The notes beneath the pieces were generated by a model. The model saw only the letters and a program-made list of their open reading frames with translations, had not been told where the DNA came from and ran no database searches. A stretch of 64,000 nucleotides of DNA from NCBI RefSeq assembly GCF_014201515.1, contig NZ_JACHEQ010000011.1, positions 1-64,000 of the forward strand. Direction: 5' to 3'. The stretch comes from Anoxybacillus mongoliensis (GTDB lineage: Bacteria; Bacillota; Bacilli; Bacillales; Anoxybacillaceae). Below, in pieces: positions 44,902-55,578 of the stretch (the stretch's first letter is position 1; each line of letters starts with the position of its first letter). Position numbers and translations under genes: made by a program.

Positions 44902-46149
44902 ATGGAAAAGGAGAAAGTCATTATTGTTGGGTGTCAATTACCACATGTTGACGATGAACGGTTTTCGTATTCGCTAGAAGAGCTTGCTTCACTTGTTCAT
45001 ACCGCAAACGGTGAGGTCGTCATAAGTCTCACACAAAAACGGGACACGATTCATCCGGCGACATATATCGGCAAAGGAAAAGTGGAAGAACTTGTTCGGC
45101 TTGTTGAGCAGTTTGAACCAGATGTTGTTATTTTTAATGATGAATTGTCACCAAGCCAAAATCGCAACTTAACGAAGTTATTAAACGTGCGCGTCATTGA
45201 TCGGACGCAGCTTATTTTAGATATTTTCGCAAGCCGTGCGCGCTCTAAAGAAGGAAAATTACAAGTCGAGCTTGCCCAGTTACAATATATTTTGCCACGC
45301 TTAAGTGGACAAGGTACAGAACTTTCTCGGTTAGGCGGTGGAATTGGAACGAGAGGACCGGGGGAGACGAAGCTAGAAACAGACCGCCGTCATATTCGTC
45401 GCCGCATCGATGAAATTAAAGCACAACTAAAAGTCATTGTTGAACATCGCGAGCGCTATCGCGAGCGGCGGAAGAAAAACGCGGTGTTTCAAATTGCGCT
45501 AGTAGGCTATACAAACGCGGGCAAATCAACGCTTTTTAACCGGCTCACGAACGCGGATGCGTTTGAAGAAAATTTATTATTTGCCACCTTAGATCCGCTC
45601 ACAAGAAAACTTGTGCTGCCAAGCGGCTATACAGCGCTTCTAACGGACACGGTCGGTTTTATTCAAGACTTGCCGACGACGCTCGTTGCAGCGTTTCGTT
45701 CGACGTTAGAAGAAGTGAAAGAAGCTGACTTGATTTTACATATTGTCGATTCATCAAATCCGGACTATATTCAACATGAACAAACCGTTTACCGTTTGCT
45801 TGAGGAGTTGGAAGCAACGAACATTCCGATGGCAACGATTTATAACAAACGTGACATCGTTCTTCCAAGCTTTGTCCCAAGCCCGAAAACCGATTATATG
45901 TTAGTGAGCGCATTCAACGAACAAGACGTTCAAACCTTGCGCCAATTTATTGAAGAAAAAACAAGTGAAGCGATGGAACGTTACGACGTGGCGATTCCAT
46001 CGTTTGAAGGGAAATTGCTTGCGCAACTAAAAGGAGAAACGATTGTACAACACATGCACTACAACGAACAAAGTGGCATGTATGAATGTAGCGGCTACCT
46101 ATTGCCAGAGCATCCAATTTTGTTACAACTAAGAACATACAGTAAATAG
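44902..46149 (+). CDS. hflX: HflX-family ribosome-associated GTPase (YnbA)
   Basis: GTPase of 415 residues that in other bacteria splits stalled or heat-damaged ribosomes. The N-terminal HflX domain ([22 protein letters not shown]-type [12 protein letters not shown]), the glycine-rich [19 protein letters not shown] loop, and the G domain with [15 protein letters not shown] and NKRD are present. Start ATG 44902 after GAGGGG; the 31 in-frame codons upstream lack family residues. In B. subtilis it follows spoVK directly. Confidence 0.92.
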   Translation: MEKEKVIIVGCQLPHVDDERFSYSLEELASLVHTANGEVVISLTQKRDTIHPATYIGKGKVEELVRLVEQFEPDVVIFNDELSPSQNRNLTKLLNVRVIDRTQLILDIFASRARSKEGKLQVELAQLQYILPRLSGQGTELSRLGGGIGTRGPGETKLETDRRHIRRRIDEIKAQLKVIVEHRERYRERRKKNAVFQIALVGYTNAGKSTLFNRLTNADAFEENLLFATLDPLTRKLVLPSGYTALLTDTVGFIQDLPTTLVAAFRSTLEEVKEADLILHIVDSSNPDYIQHEQTVYRLLEELEATNIPMATIYNKRDIVLPSFVPSPKTDYMLVSAFNEQDVQTLRQFIEEKTSEAMERYDVAIPSFEGKLLAQLKGETIVQHMHYNEQSGMYECSGYLLPEHPILLQLRTYSK

Positions 46150-46162
46150 AAAGGGTTTTGTT

Positions 46163-47431
46163 ATGTTTCAGCATTTAACACATGGAGAAACCATTGCAGC
46201 GCTCGTCAAAGAAGTCGAGGTACAAATTGCCCCGATTCACCGCGCGATTGACGAGCGTATTGATTCCAATCAATATCGCGTATTACAAAGCTTTCGTCGC
46301 CATCAAGTAAGCGATGCGCATTTTATTCCATCGACAGGATATGGCTATGATGATATTGGACGGGACACGCTCGAAAAAGTGTATGCGGACGTATTTGGCG
46401 GGGAAGCGGCGCTCGTTCGTCCACAAATTATTTCTGGTACGCATGCGATTACAATTGCCTTATTCGGCATTTTACGTCCAGGCGATGAACTTTTGTACAT
46501 TACCGGCAAACCGTACGATACGCTTGAAGAAATCGTCGGCATTCGCGGCAAAGGAATTGGCTCGTTAAAAGAGTTTCATATTGGTTATAACAGCGTACCG
46601 CTCACTCCAGAAGGAACAGTCGATTTTGCAGCGGTCAAACAGGCAATGAACGAACGAACGAAAATGATCGGCATTCAACGTTCAAAAGGGTACGACCCGC
46701 GCCCATCGTTTACTATTGCTGAAATAAAAGAGATGATTGATTTTGTCAAAGCAATCAAACAAGACGTCATCGTGTTCGTCGATAACTGTTATGGAGAATT
46801 TGTCGAAGAGCAGGAACCGTGCCATGTTGGTGCAGACTTAATTGCTGGTTCGCTTATTAAAAATCCAGGTGGCGGATTGGCGAAAACGGGAGGATATCTC
46901 GTTGGTAAACGCGAATATATCGAAATGTGTGCGTACCGAATGACATCGCCGGGAATTGGGGCGGAAGCGGGCGCTTCGCTGTACAGTTTGCAGGAGATGT
47001 ACCAAGGTTTTTTCCTAGCGCCACATGTTGTCGGACAAGCGTTAAAAGGCGCGGTCTTTACTGCGGCAATGCTTGAGCGTATCGGCATGAATACGTACCC
47101 GACATGGAACGCAACACGTACAGATTTAATTCAATCGGTGCAATTTGATGATGCAGAACAAATGATTGCATTTTGCCAGGCGATTCAATTTGCATCACCA
47201 GTCAACGCTCATTTTACCCCATACCCGAACTATATGCCAGGTTATGAAGATGACGTCATTATGGCGGCAGGGACGTTTGTTCAAGGAGCGAGCATCGAGC
47301 TATCTGCTGATGGACCGATTCGTCCACCGTATGTCGCGTACGTGCAAGGAGGATTAACGTATTCGCACGTCAAAATCGCTGTTTGTATGGCTATTGATCA
47401 GTTACTTGAAAAGCGTTTAATTCAATTATAA
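46163..47431 (+). CDS. ynbB: PLP-dependent methionine gamma-lyase/aluminium-resistance family protein (YnbB)
   Basis: Fold-type I PLP enzyme of 422 residues, the family first linked to aluminium resistance and related to cystathionine lyases. The likely Schiff-base lysine is in SLIKNPGGGLAKTGGYL; the cofactor-binding FVDNCYGEFVEEQEP strand and the early STGYGYDDIGRDTLEKVYADVF block are typical. Real substrate unknown. Thirteen bases after hflX, same order as B. subtilis, upstream of glnR. Confidence 0.88.
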   Translation: MFQHLTHGETIAALVKEVEVQIAPIHRAIDERIDSNQYRVLQSFRRHQVSDAHFIPSTGYGYDDIGRDTLEKVYADVFGGEAALVRPQIISGTHAITIALFGILRPGDELLYITGKPYDTLEEIVGIRGKGIGSLKEFHIGYNSVPLTPEGTVDFAAVKQAMNERTKMIGIQRSKGYDPRPSFTIAEIKEMIDFVKAIKQDVIVFVDNCYGEFVEEQEPCHVGADLIAGSLIKNPGGGLAKTGGYLVGKREYIEMCAYRMTSPGIGAEAGASLYSLQEMYQGFFLAPHVVGQALKGAVFTAAMLERIGMNTYPTWNATRTDLIQSVQFDDAEQMIAFCQAIQFASPVNAHFTPYPNYMPGYEDDVIMAAGTFVQGASIELSADGPIRPPYVAYVQGGLTYSHVKIAVCMAIDQLLEKRLIQL

Positions 47432-47450
47432 AATATTTCAGAAAAAAATA

Positions 47451-47467
47451 TGTAATAAAATATAACA
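47451..47467. promoter_or_regulatory. GlnR/TnrA box 1 of glnRA
   Basis: TGTAATAAAATATAACA matches the reverse orientation of the GlnR/TnrA consensus (TGTNANAAAATNTNACA) at all 13 defined positions. It lies just upstream of the -35 element. Confidence 0.85.
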
Positions 47468-47472
47468 TACCA

Positions 47473-47501
47473 TTGACATGTAAAATAACATAGAATAAAA
47501 T
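47473..47501 (+). promoter_or_regulatory. glnRA promoter with a second, weaker GlnR box
   Basis: TTGACA, 17 bases, TAAAAT. A degenerate GlnR-like dyad (47474-47490) overlaps the -35 box, copying the two-operator layout of B. subtilis glnRA, where GlnR represses. Confidence 0.75.
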
Positions 47502-47532
47502 GAAAATACGTATTATGTGAGGAGGGGTCGAC

Positions 47533-47937
47533 ATGAATAGTCACATTCGTCGCTCCATGCCGTTATTTCCTATCGGTATCGTTATGCAGTTAACTGATTT
47601 ATCAGCGCGACAAATTCGTTACTATGAGGAACACGGTCTCGTTTCACCTGCGCGAACAGAAGGCAATCGTCGGTTATTCTCGTTTAATGACGTGGATCGT
47701 TTGCTTGAAATTAAAGATCTAATCGAGCAAGGTGTTAATTTGGCAGGTATTAAACAAATTTTTGCCTCACGTCAACAACAGCATACTGAAACAACGCCAT
47801 CTGTTGCACCGAAAGTGGTGAAGCAAGATTTGTCAGAAGCAGAGTTGCGTAAGCTGCTGCGTGCCGAGTTAATGGAAGCAGGGCGTTTTAATCGCGCCTC
47901 GCTTCGTCAAGGGGATATCGCTCGCTTTTTCCACTAA
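47533..47937 (+). CDS. glnR: GlnR, repressor of glutamine synthetase
   Basis: MerR-family repressor of 134 residues active under nitrogen excess. The helix-turn-helix ([20 protein letters not shown]) is nearly the same as in TnrA; the longer C-terminus, ending in a segment that inhibits dimerisation until glutamine synthetase acts on it, separates the two. GAGGAGGGG precedes the ATG. First gene of glnRA behind two GlnR boxes, so self-repressed. Confidence 0.95.
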   Translation: MNSHIRRSMPLFPIGIVMQLTDLSARQIRYYEEHGLVSPARTEGNRRLFSFNDVDRLLEIKDLIEQGVNLAGIKQIFASRQQQHTETTPSVAPKVVKQDLSEAELRKLLRAELMEAGRFNRASLRQGDIARFFH

Positions 47938-47939
47938 GG

Positions 47940-47960
47940 ATTTATGTTTTTAACATAAAT
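47940..47960 (+). promoter_or_regulatory. Hairpin between glnR and glnA
   Basis: Perfect 9-bp stem (47940-47948 with 47952-47960), three-base loop, then a short T-rich stretch. It may give partial termination or an RNA processing/stability boundary inside the operon. Confidence 0.5.
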
Positions 47961-47990
47961 GATCTTTTTCATTTTGGGGGAGGAATATGT

Positions 47991-49325
47991 ATGGGTAAGT
48001 ACACAAAAGAAGACGTTTTTCGTATTGTAAAGGAAGAGAATGTAAAGTATATTCGCTTGCAGTTTACCGACATTCTCGGCACGATTAAAAACGTGGAAAT
48101 TCCAGTAAGTCAGCTACAAAAAGCGCTCGATAATAAAATGATGTTTGATGGATCATCGATCGAGGGATTTGTTCGCATCGAAGAATCGGATATGTACTTA
48201 TATCCAGATTTAGATACATTCGTTATTTTCCCGTGGACAGCTGAAAAAGGGAAAGTGGCACGTTTTATTTGTGACATTTATAACCCAGATGGTACTCCAT
48301 TTGAAGGGTGTCCGCGTTATAACTTAAAACGTGTATTGAAAGAAATGGAAGATCTTGGTTTCACTGAATTTAACTTAGGTCCAGAGCCGGAGTTTTTCTT
48401 ATTTAAGTTGGATGAAAAAGGAGAGCCGACGTTAGAATTAAACGATAATGGTGGTTACTTTGACTTAGCACCAACGGATTTAGGTGAAAACTGCCGTCGT
48501 GATATCGTATTAGAGCTAGAAGAGATGGGCTTTGAAATTGAAGCATCTCACCATGAAGTTGCGCCAGGGCAACATGAAATTGACTTTAAGTATGCCAATG
48601 CCGTAAAAGCGTGTGACGACATTCAAACGTTTAAACTTGTTGTAAAAACGGTCGCGCGTAAACACGGTTTACATGCAACGTTTATGCCAAAACCGCTCTT
48701 TGGTGTGAACGGTTCTGGTATGCATTGTAATTTATCGCTCTTTAAAAATGGTGAAAATGCCTTCTTTGATCCAAACGGTCAATTGCAACTAAGCGAAACA
48801 GCATTGCAGTTTATCGCAGGTGTGTTAAAGCACGCGCCAAACTTCACAGCAGTAACGAACCCAACAGTAAATTCATACAAACGTCTCGTTCCAGGATATG
48901 AGGCACCTTGTTACGTTGCGTGGTCAGCACGCAACCGTAGTCCGCTCATTCGCATTCCTGCGTCACGTGGCATGAGTACGCGCATTGAAGTGCGTAGCGT
49001 AGACCCTGCAGCTAATCCATATTTGGCAATGGCTGTATTATTGGCAGCTGGACTAGATGGAATTAAAAATAAATTAACACCTCCTGCCCCAGTTGATCGC
49101 AATATTTACGTGATGACAAAGGAGGAACGCTTAGAAGAAGGTATTGTTGACTTGCCTGCAACATTAGCAGAAGCGCTTCAAAACTTAAAGTCGGATGAAG
49201 TAATTGTTAATGCGCTTGGTAAGCATTTGTTCGAACACTTCGTCGAAGCGAAAGAAATTGAATGGGATATGTTCCGTACTGCAGTACATCCATGGGAACG
49301 TGAGCAATATATGAGCCTTTACTAA
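47991..49325 (+). CDS. glnA: Glutamine synthetase type I
   Basis: Makes glutamine from glutamate, ammonia and ATP, 444 residues; the feedback-inhibited enzyme also controls TnrA and GlnR by direct binding. The substrate loop FDGSSIEGF, the GPEPEFF and [15 protein letters not shown] metal-binding strands, the NGSGMHCN block and the [23 protein letters not shown] region are all intact. It is the short GS-I alpha form without an adenylylation site. GGGGGAGG precedes the ATG. Ends at a strong terminator. Confidence 0.97.
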   Translation: MGKYTKEDVFRIVKEENVKYIRLQFTDILGTIKNVEIPVSQLQKALDNKMMFDGSSIEGFVRIEESDMYLYPDLDTFVIFPWTAEKGKVARFICDIYNPDGTPFEGCPRYNLKRVLKEMEDLGFTEFNLGPEPEFFLFKLDEKGEPTLELNDNGGYFDLAPTDLGENCRRDIVLELEEMGFEIEASHHEVAPGQHEIDFKYANAVKACDDIQTFKLVVKTVARKHGLHATFMPKPLFGVNGSGMHCNLSLFKNGENAFFDPNGQLQLSETALQFIAGVLKHAPNFTAVTNPTVNSYKRLVPGYEAPCYVAWSARNRSPLIRIPASRGMSTRIEVRSVDPAANPYLAMAVLLAAGLDGIKNKLTPPAPVDRNIYVMTKEERLEEGIVDLPATLAEALQNLKSDEVIVNALGKHLFEHFVEAKEIEWDMFRTAVHPWEREQYMSLY

Positions 49326-49356
49326 AAAAGCTAACGGTTTTTCCGTTAGCTTTTTT
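49324..49356. terminator. Bidirectional terminator between glnA and lexA
   Basis: AAAAAAGCTAACGG with CCGTTAGCTTTTTT around five T; serves both convergent genes. Confidence 0.88.
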
Positions 49357-49364
49357 ATGTTCTC

Positions 49365-49982
49365 TTAATGAATAGCACGATATACACCTATAACTTTTCC
49401 TAAAATTGTGGCATTTTGAACAATAATTGGTTCCATCGTTGAATTTTCAGGTTGCAAACGGATATAGTCTTTTTCTTTAAAAAATCGTTTCACTGTCGCC
49501 TCATGATCTTCAGTCATCGCTACAACGATATCTCCGTTATTAGCGGTTTGTTGTTGACGAACGATCACATAATCTCCGTCTAAAATACCGGCTTCAATCA
49601 TGCTTTCTCCGACAATTTGTAGCATAAATACTTGATCATCTGGTGAGACGAACCGTTCTGGAAGAGGAAAATATTCTTCAATGTTTTCAATCGCAGTAAT
49701 TGGTTGTCCGGCTGTGACTTTTCCAACGATTGGAACATTGATGACATTGGTTTTCGGGATGGATTCGTGCTCGTCCAAAATCTCAATAGCTCGAGGTTTT
49801 GTAGGATCGCGTCGAATGAAGCCTTTACTTTCTAAACGAGCTAAATGGCCGTGGACGGTAGAACTCGAGGCTAAACCAACGGCTTCGCCAATTTCTCTTA
49901 CTGACGGTGGATACCCCTTTGTGCGCACTTCTTGTTTAATAAAGTCCAAAATTTGTTGTTGCCGTTTTGACAATTTCGTCAT
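49365..49982 (-). CDS. lexA: LexA, SOS repressor
   Basis: SOS repressor of 205 residues, self-cleaving when RecA filaments form. N-terminal winged helix ([21 protein letters not shown]); cleavage dipeptide Ala-Gly in KVTAGQP; catalytic serine in GESMIEAG and lysine in ATVKRFF. Two adjacent ATGs occur; 49982 is preferred because GAGGTG is seven bases upstream and the product MTKLSKRQ is standard. The shared upstream region holds three LexA boxes, so it is autoregulated. Confidence 0.96.
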   Translation of the reverse strand: MTKLSKRQQQILDFIKQEVRTKGYPPSVREIGEAVGLASSSTVHGHLARLESKGFIRRDPTKPRAIEILDEHESIPKTNVINVPIVGKVTAGQPITAIENIEEYFPLPERFVSPDDQVFMLQIVGESMIEAGILDGDYVIVRQQQTANNGDIVVAMTEDHEATVKRFFKEKDYIRLQPENSTMEPIIVQNATILGKVIGVYRAIH

Positions 49983-50044
49983 CATTATACACCTCTTCCT
50001 TTTCAATCTTTGCCCATATTATAACATAATTTTGTATGTTAATA

Positions 50045-50058
50045 CAAACATAAGTTCG
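50045..50058. promoter_or_regulatory. LexA box 1 (lexA side)
   Basis: CAAACATAAGTTCG, two mismatches to CGAACRNRYGTTCG. It lies in the lexA promoter region. Confidence 0.6.
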
Positions 50059-50067
50059 AAAAAATAG

Positions 50068-50096
50068 TTGACACGAACAGAAGTTCTCGTTATTAT
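50068..50096 (+). promoter_or_regulatory. yneA promoter (sigma-A) with an embedded LexA box
   Basis: TTGACA (50068-50073), 17 bases, TATTAT (50091-50096). The spacer is almost entirely LexA box 2. Confidence 0.8.
50074..50087. promoter_or_regulatory. LexA box 2 (in the yneA promoter spacer)
   Basis: CGAACAGAAGTTCT contains the perfect GAAC-4-GTTC core and blocks the promoter directly. Confidence 0.85.
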
Positions 50097-50101
50097 GTAT
50101 A

Positions 50102-50115
50102 CAAACAAATGTTCT
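50102..50115. promoter_or_regulatory. LexA box 3 (downstream of the yneA -10)
   Basis: CAAACAAATGTTCT, 28 bases from box 2 and about 15 bases before the yneA start codon. Confidence 0.65.
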
Positions 50116-50129
50116 AGGGGGTAGGTTGT

Positions 50130-50432
50130 ATGGGGAAAATACATTATGTGATGATGGTTTTGTTTAGTGTACTATTTGTATGGGCATTTTTACACGTAAC
50201 ACAATCTGTTGATAAAGAAAAATATGTTGAAATTACGGTATCAGCCGGCGATACGTTATGGGAGCTTGCAGATCAATATAAACATGAGCATCAATTGTCG
50301 CACCAGCAATTTATTGAATGGGTGATGAAAGTGAATGGACGTTCGGATGATCGATTAATCGTTGGTGAGAAAATTGTCATTCCTGTGTTAAAATCAAATC
50401 GTGAAAATCAACTTGTTGCTAACAAACCATAG
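50130..50432 (+). CDS. yneA: YneA, SOS-induced cell division inhibitor
   Basis: Membrane-anchored protein of 100 residues that delays septation during SOS. One N-terminal membrane helix (about 5-22) is followed by an extracellular LysM domain starting at EITVSAGDTLWELADQYK and ending GEKIVIPV. AGGGGGT precedes the ATG. Divergent from lexA and directly under LexA box 2. Confidence 0.93.
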   Translation: MGKIHYVMMVLFSVLFVWAFLHVTQSVDKEKYVEITVSAGDTLWELADQYKHEHQLSHQQFIEWVMKVNGRSDDRLIVGEKIVIPVLKSNRENQLVANKP

Positions 50433-50444
50433 AGAAAGGGATGA

Positions 50445-51143
<699 letters not shown>

Positions 51144-51149
51144 GGTTGA

Positions 51150-51380
51150 ATGTTGTCTTCTGAAAAAATAGCACGAATTAATGCGCTAGCTAAAAAAGCA
51201 AAAGTAGAAGGTCTTACAGATGAAGAAAAACAAGAACAGCTTCAACTCCGTACGGAGTATATTGCTGCCTTTCGAGCGTCAATGATCGAAACGTTGCATG
51301 CTGTAAAAGTTATCGATCCAAATGGCAATGATGTTACACCAAAAAAATTAAAGGACAGTAAGAAAAAACGTTTGCATTAA
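51150..51380 (+). CDS. ynzC: YnzC, DUF896 protein
   Basis: Helical-hairpin protein of 76 residues; KIARINALAKKAKVEGLTDEEKQEQLQLR is the DUF896 signature (given here only as a region at residues 5-33). Structure of the family is known, function not. Third gene of the LexA-controlled yneA operon; six bases after yneB. Confidence 0.9.
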   Translation: MLSSEKIARINALAKKAKVEGLTDEEKQEQLQLRTEYIAAFRASMIETLHAVKVIDPNGNDVTPKKLKDSKKKRLH

Positions 51381-51393
51381 TGTGCTTATCATG

Positions 51394-51425
51394 GAGAACA
51401 TACTACATAGATGTTCTCTTTTTTC
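51394..51425 (+). terminator. Terminator of yneA-yneB-ynzC
   Basis: GAGAACAT (51394-51401) with ATGTTCTC (51411-51418) and a run of T. Confidence 0.82.
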
Positions 51426-51524
51426 GTTGGTTTGTCAAAAAAAATGTTGTGAACCATTGTACATTTTACGAACTTTTCTATATCATAAAAGGTGAGAATG
51501 CTTGCAAACGAAAGGATGAAAAGA

Positions 51525-53528
51525 ATGACACACTCTATCGAACAATTATCAATTACAGCCATTCGTACGTTGTCAATTGATGCTATTGAAAAAGCAAATT
51601 CCGGTCACCCAGGCATGCCAATGGGTGCAGCGCCAATGGCGTATACATTATGGACGAAGTTTATGAATCATAATCCACGCAATCCAAAATGGTTCAATCG
51701 AGATCGCTTTGTATTATCAGCAGGGCATGGTTCAATGTTATTGTATAGCTTGCTCCATTTAAGCGGTTACGACGTCACAATGGAAGATATTAAACAGTTT
51801 CGTCAATGGGGAAGTAAAACACCGGGACATCCAGAATACGGTCATACGCCAGGTGTCGAAGCAACGACTGGACCGCTTGGGCAAGGGATTGCGATGGCTG
51901 TCGGAATGGCGATGGCAGAGCGTCATTTGGCGGCTACATACAACAAAGATAACTTCGAAATCATCAATCACTTTACATATGCCATTTGCGGTGACGGTGA
52001 CTTAATGGAAGGGGTTTCTGCAGAAGCTGCTTCGTTAGCTGGTCACTTAAAACTCGGTCGCCTCATTGTCCTTTATGATTCGAATGATATTTCGCTAGAT
52101 GGTGAATTAAATCTTTCGTTTTCGGAAAGTGTAGAACAACGTTTCAAAGCGTACGGATGGCAATATATTCGTGTAGAAGATGGTAATAACATCGAGGAAA
52201 TTGCTCGAGCTATTGCTGAAGCTCAAAAAGATTTAGAACACCCGACATTAATTGAAGTGAAAACAACAATCGGTTACGGTTCACCAAACAAGGCAGGAAC
52301 AGCAGATGTACATGGTGCCCCGCTTGGGAAAGATGAAATTAAGCTAACAAAACAAGCATATAAATGGACGTTTGAAGAAGATTTTTATGTTCCAGACGAA
52401 GTGTATGCTCATTTTGAAAAAGTAGTAAAAGAAGCCGGAGAGAAAAAGGAAGCAGAGTGGAATGCTTTATTTGCTGAATATGAAAAGGCGTATCCAGACT
52501 TAGCAAAACAATTACGCATGGCGATTGATGGCAAACTTCCTGAAGGATGGGAAAAAGAGTTACCGGTATATGTAGAAGGAAAAAGTCTAGCGACACGTGC
52601 TTCTTCTGGAGAAGTACTGAATGCAATCGCAAAAGTCGTACCACAATTTTTAGGTGGATCCGCAGACTTAGCAGGTTCAAATAAAACGTTGATTAAAGGA
52701 GCAGGGGACTTCTTACCTGGAAGTTATGAAGGTCGTAACATTTGGTTTGGTGTACGTGAATTTGCGATGGGCGCAGCGTTAAATGGTATGGCGCTTCACG
52801 GCGGTGTGAAAGTGTACGGTGGTACGTTCTTCGTCTTTTCAGATTATTTACGTCCAGCGATTCGACTTGCTGCGCTTATGGGATTACCTGTCACATATGT
52901 ATTTACACATGACAGCATTGCGGTTGGTGAAGATGGTCCAACGCACGAACCAATTGAACAACTCGCTTCATTAAGAGCGATGCCGAATGTATGTGTCATT
53001 CGTCCAGCAGATGCAAACGAAACAGCAGCTGCATGGCGATTAGCTGTAGAATCCACAGATCGTCCGACGGCACTTGTGTTGACACGTCAAAATCTTCCTA
53101 CCCTAGCGACGACAGCGGAACGTGCATATGAAGGAGTGAAAAAAGGAGCGTACGTTGTTTCTGAAGCGCAAGGGGAAGTACAAGCATTATTGCTTGCATC
53201 TGGTTCAGAAGTGAGCTTAGCGGTAGAAGCACAAAAAGCGTTAGCGAATGAAGGTATTCATGTTTCTGTTGTAAGCATGCCTTCATGGGATCGTTTTGAA
53301 GCGCAACCAGCGCAATATAAAGAGAGTGTCATTCCAAAGCATGTGAAAAAGCGTCTTGCTATCGAAATGGGTTCATCTCTTGGTTGGGAGCGCTATACAG
53401 GTGATGAAGGTGATATTTTAGCTATCGATCGCTTCGGAGCCTCGGCACCTGGTGAAAAAATTATGCAAGAATATGGATTTACAGTGGAAAACGTCGTGGC
53501 ACGAGTTAAAGCATTATTAGACAAATAA
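51525..53528 (+). CDS. tkt: Transketolase
   Basis: Thiamine-dependent enzyme of the pentose phosphate pathway, 667 residues, moving two-carbon units between sugar phosphates. The cofactor motif GDGDLMEG followed by NDISLDG, the early [12 protein letters not shown], and the pyrimidine-domain [16 protein letters not shown] are plain. Start ATG 51525 after AAAGGA gives [10 protein letters not shown], the normal N-terminus; in-frame codons upstream are not conserved. Alone between two terminators. B. subtilis has sirA between tkt and yneF; there is no room for it here. Confidence 0.95.
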   Translation: MTHSIEQLSITAIRTLSIDAIEKANSGHPGMPMGAAPMAYTLWTKFMNHNPRNPKWFNRDRFVLSAGHGSMLLYSLLHLSGYDVTMEDIKQFRQWGSKTPGHPEYGHTPGVEATTGPLGQGIAMAVGMAMAERHLAATYNKDNFEIINHFTYAICGDGDLMEGVSAEAASLAGHLKLGRLIVLYDSNDISLDGELNLSFSESVEQRFKAYGWQYIRVEDGNNIEEIARAIAEAQKDLEHPTLIEVKTTIGYGSPNKAGTADVHGAPLGKDEIKLTKQAYKWTFEEDFYVPDEVYAHFEKVVKEAGEKKEAEWNALFAEYEKAYPDLAKQLRMAIDGKLPEGWEKELPVYVEGKSLATRASSGEVLNAIAKVVPQFLGGSADLAGSNKTLIKGAGDFLPGSYEGRNIWFGVREFAMGAALNGMALHGGVKVYGGTFFVFSDYLRPAIRLAALMGLPVTYVFTHDSIAVGEDGPTHEPIEQLASLRAMPNVCVIRPADANETAAAWRLAVESTDRPTALVLTRQNLPTLATTAERAYEGVKKGAYVVSEAQGEVQALLLASGSEVSLAVEAQKALANEGIHVSVVSMPSWDRFEAQPAQYKESVIPKHVKKRLAIEMGSSLGWERYTGDEGDILAIDRFGASAPGEKIMQEYGFTVENVVARVKALLDK

Positions 53529-53558
53529 TAAAACGGGGAGCATATCTCCCCGTTTTAT
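53529..53558 (+). terminator. Terminator of tkt
   Basis: AAACGGGGAG (53531-53540) with CTCCCCGTTT (53546-53555), T-rich tail. Confidence 0.85.
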
Positions 53559-53647
53559 TATCGAATAAAGATTTTTTACTGAACATATTGTACAAACCGT
53601 TATTGTTTAGTATAGTGTAATGTAGACAACATGAAGGAGGAAAAAAT

Positions 53648-53860
53648 ATGTGGGAAATGATTTTAGTAGGCATTGTAGCGCTTGCTGCTGGCGTTGCCCT
53701 AGGATTTTTTATTGCGCGTAAAACAATGATGAACTACTTAAAGAAAAATCCACCGATTAATGAGCAAATGATTCGAATGATGATGATGCAAATGGGTATG
53801 ACTCCATCCCAGAAGAAAATTAATCAAATGATGAAAGCGATGAACAACCAATTAAAATAA
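53648..53860 (+). CDS. yneF: YneF, UPF0154 membrane protein
   Basis: Seventy-residue protein with one N-terminal membrane helix containing [15 protein letters not shown], then a conserved cytoplasmic part [20 protein letters not shown]0154 members are found throughout Firmicutes without known function. AAGGAGG precedes the ATG. Confidence 0.92.
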   Translation: MWEMILVGIVALAAGVALGFFIARKTMMNYLKKNPPINEQMIRMMMMQMGMTPSQKKINQMMKAMNNQLK

Positions 53861-53864
53861 AAGC

Positions 53865-53892
53865 AAGGCACTCGTGACGAGTGTCTTTTTTA
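53865..53892 (+). terminator. Terminator of yneF
   Basis: AAGGCACTC with GAGTGTCTT (one G-T) and six T. Confidence 0.75.
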
Positions 53893-53973
53893 GCACAGGA
53901 AGAAGCTGTTGCTCGTATTTGTATTTTTTTGATAAAATATGATTAAATGAAGGAAGAATGGAGTGTCAATCAT

Positions 53974-54678
53974 ATGGACATTCAACTGCTTGTTGCGTTT
54001 GGGGCAGGTGTGCTTTCGTTTATATCCCCATGCTGCTTACCACTTTATCCAGCTTTTTTATCATATATTACAGGAATTTCTGTTAGTGATTTAAAATCCG
54101 ATTATGCATTGTTACAAAAAAGAAGTTTGTTACATACGTTATTTTTTTTGCTTGGATTTTCATTTATTTTTATCGCCATTGGTTTTGGTACATCTATGCT
54201 TGGACGATTTTTTCATACATACCAAGATCTCATTCGTCAAATTGGTGCAATATTGATGGTATTTTTCGGATTTGTTATTATCGGCATCTTTAAGCCCACC
54301 TTTTTAATGACTGATCGTCGTTTATCATTTCAACAACGTCCATCAGGTTACATTGGCTCTTTTCTTATTGGTATGGCGTTCGCTGCTGGTTGGACGCCGT
54401 GTACAGGTCCGATTTTAGTATCGGTCATTGCTCTAGCAGCGACGAACCCAAGTTTAGGTGTTGTTTATATGACGGCCTATTCTCTTGGTTTTGCTTTGCC
54501 GTTTTTACTTTTATCTTTTTTTATTGGAAAAATGGGTTGGATTCGAAGACATCATGTTAAGCTAATGAAAGTCGGTGGATATGTCATGATTGGTATGGGG
54601 GTTGTATTGTTTTTTGACTGGATGACGAAAATCACGATTTATATAACAAATATATTTGGTGGCTTTACAGGTTTCTAG
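53974..54678 (+). CDS. ccdA: CcdA, thiol-disulfide electron carrier for cytochrome c maturation
   Basis: Six-segment membrane protein of 234 residues of the DsbD-beta family that carries reducing power out of the cell for cytochrome c and spore synthesis. The redox cysteines are in [11 protein letters not shown] near the N-terminus and in [13 protein letters not shown] 53974 is chosen because GGAGTG lies eight bases upstream and the length then agrees with CcdA; an in-frame ATG nine codons earlier has no ribosome-binding site. Followed by yneI and ccdC as in B. subtilis. Confidence 0.92.
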   Translation: MDIQLLVAFGAGVLSFISPCCLPLYPAFLSYITGISVSDLKSDYALLQKRSLLHTLFFLLGFSFIFIAIGFGTSMLGRFFHTYQDLIRQIGAILMVFFGFVIIGIFKPTFLMTDRRLSFQQRPSGYIGSFLIGMAFAAGWTPCTGPILVSVIALAATNPSLGVVYMTAYSLGFALPFLLLSFFIGKMGWIRRHHVKLMKVGGYVMIGMGVVLFFDWMTKITIYITNIFGGFTGF

Positions 54679-54704
54679 TTTCTTAGGGTGTGGAGGGAAA
54701 GAAA

Positions 54705-55064
54705 ATGGCGAGAATTTTAATTGTCGATGATGCAAAATTTATGCGCATGACATTAGCGAATATTTTAAAAAAAGCAAATCATGAAGTGATTGGGGAAGCG
54801 GAAAACGGGCAAGAAGCTATTGAGCTCTATATACAGTTAAAGCCAGATGTGGTGACACTCGATATTACGATGCCAGTGATGAGTGGACTTGAAGCTGTCA
54901 AGGAAATTAAACTGCATGATCCGGATGCAAAAATTATTATGTGTTCAGCAATGGGACAACAAAAGATGGTCGTTGAAGCCATTGAAGCAGGAGCGCTAGA
55001 TTTTATCGTAAAACCATTTGATGAAAGTCGCGTCATGGAAGCTATTCAACGTGTGTTACAGTAA
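54705..55064 (+). CDS. yneI: YneI, CheY-like single-domain response regulator
   Basis: Receiver-only protein of 119 residues. The acidic pair IVDDAKFMR, the phosphorylatable aspartate in VVTLDITMP (about residue 53), the serine of MCSAMG and the lysine of IVKPFD are complete, so it can be phosphorylated. It has no output domain, and no histidine kinase is nearby; its role between the two cytochrome maturation genes is unknown. GGAGG precedes ATG 54705. Confidence 0.9.
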   Translation: MARILIVDDAKFMRMTLANILKKANHEVIGEAENGQEAIELYIQLKPDVVTLDITMPVMSGLEAVKEIKLHDPDAKIIMCSAMGQQKMVVEAIEAGALDFIVKPFDESRVMEAIQRVLQ

Positions 55065-55085
55065 GATGGGAAAGGAAGATTTACT

Positions 55086-55553
55086 TTGGCTATTTTTAGT
55101 TCGGTATTTGCGGTAGTTATGGCTGGACTCGTTTTTTTTATTCGTATGAAGGCAGCTGAAAAACCGACAAACGCCAAAAAAATTATATTACCCCCTATTT
55201 TTATGAGCACAGGTGCTCTTATGTTTCTTCATCCGATGTTTCGGGTAACGGCGCTAGAATGTGTAGAAGCAATTTTTGTTGGAGCGCTTTTTTCTATTTT
55301 GTTAATTAAAACATCTTCGTTTGAAGTTCGAGGCAACGACATTTATTTACAACGATCGAAAGCGTTCGTTTTTATTTTTGTTGGTTTAATTGTATTGCGT
55401 CTAGCTCTAAAAACATATTTAAGTCGCACCATTGAGTACGAAGAACTCGCGGGAATGTTTTGGATTTTAGCCTTCTCCATGATCGTTCCGTGGCGCATAG
55501 CGATGTATACATCGTATCGTCGACTTCAACGTGAAATAAAAGAAAAAAGCTAA
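55086..55553 (+). CDS. ccdC: CcdC (YneJ) membrane protein
   Basis: Membrane protein of 155 residues with four to five hydrophobic segments, matching CcdC/YneJ of B. subtilis in order, length and the end YRRLQREIKEKS. It is part of the ccdA-yneI-ccdC cluster, although CcdC was found dispensable for cytochrome c synthesis there. TTG start after GAAAGGAAG. Confidence 0.88.
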   Translation: MAIFSSVFAVVMAGLVFFIRMKAAEKPTNAKKIILPPIFMSTGALMFLHPMFRVTALECVEAIFVGALFSILLIKTSSFEVRGNDIYLQRSKAFVFIFVGLIVLRLALKTYLSRTIEYEELAGMFWILAFSMIVPWRIAMYTSYRRLQREIKEKS

Positions 55554-55578
55554 TCAGCAATAGGCGATTAGCTTTTTT
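55545..55578. terminator. Bidirectional terminator between ccdC and yneK
   Basis: AAAAGCTAATC (55545-55555) with GATTAGCTTTT (55566-55576), run of T on the plus strand and A/T on the other. Confidence 0.85.
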
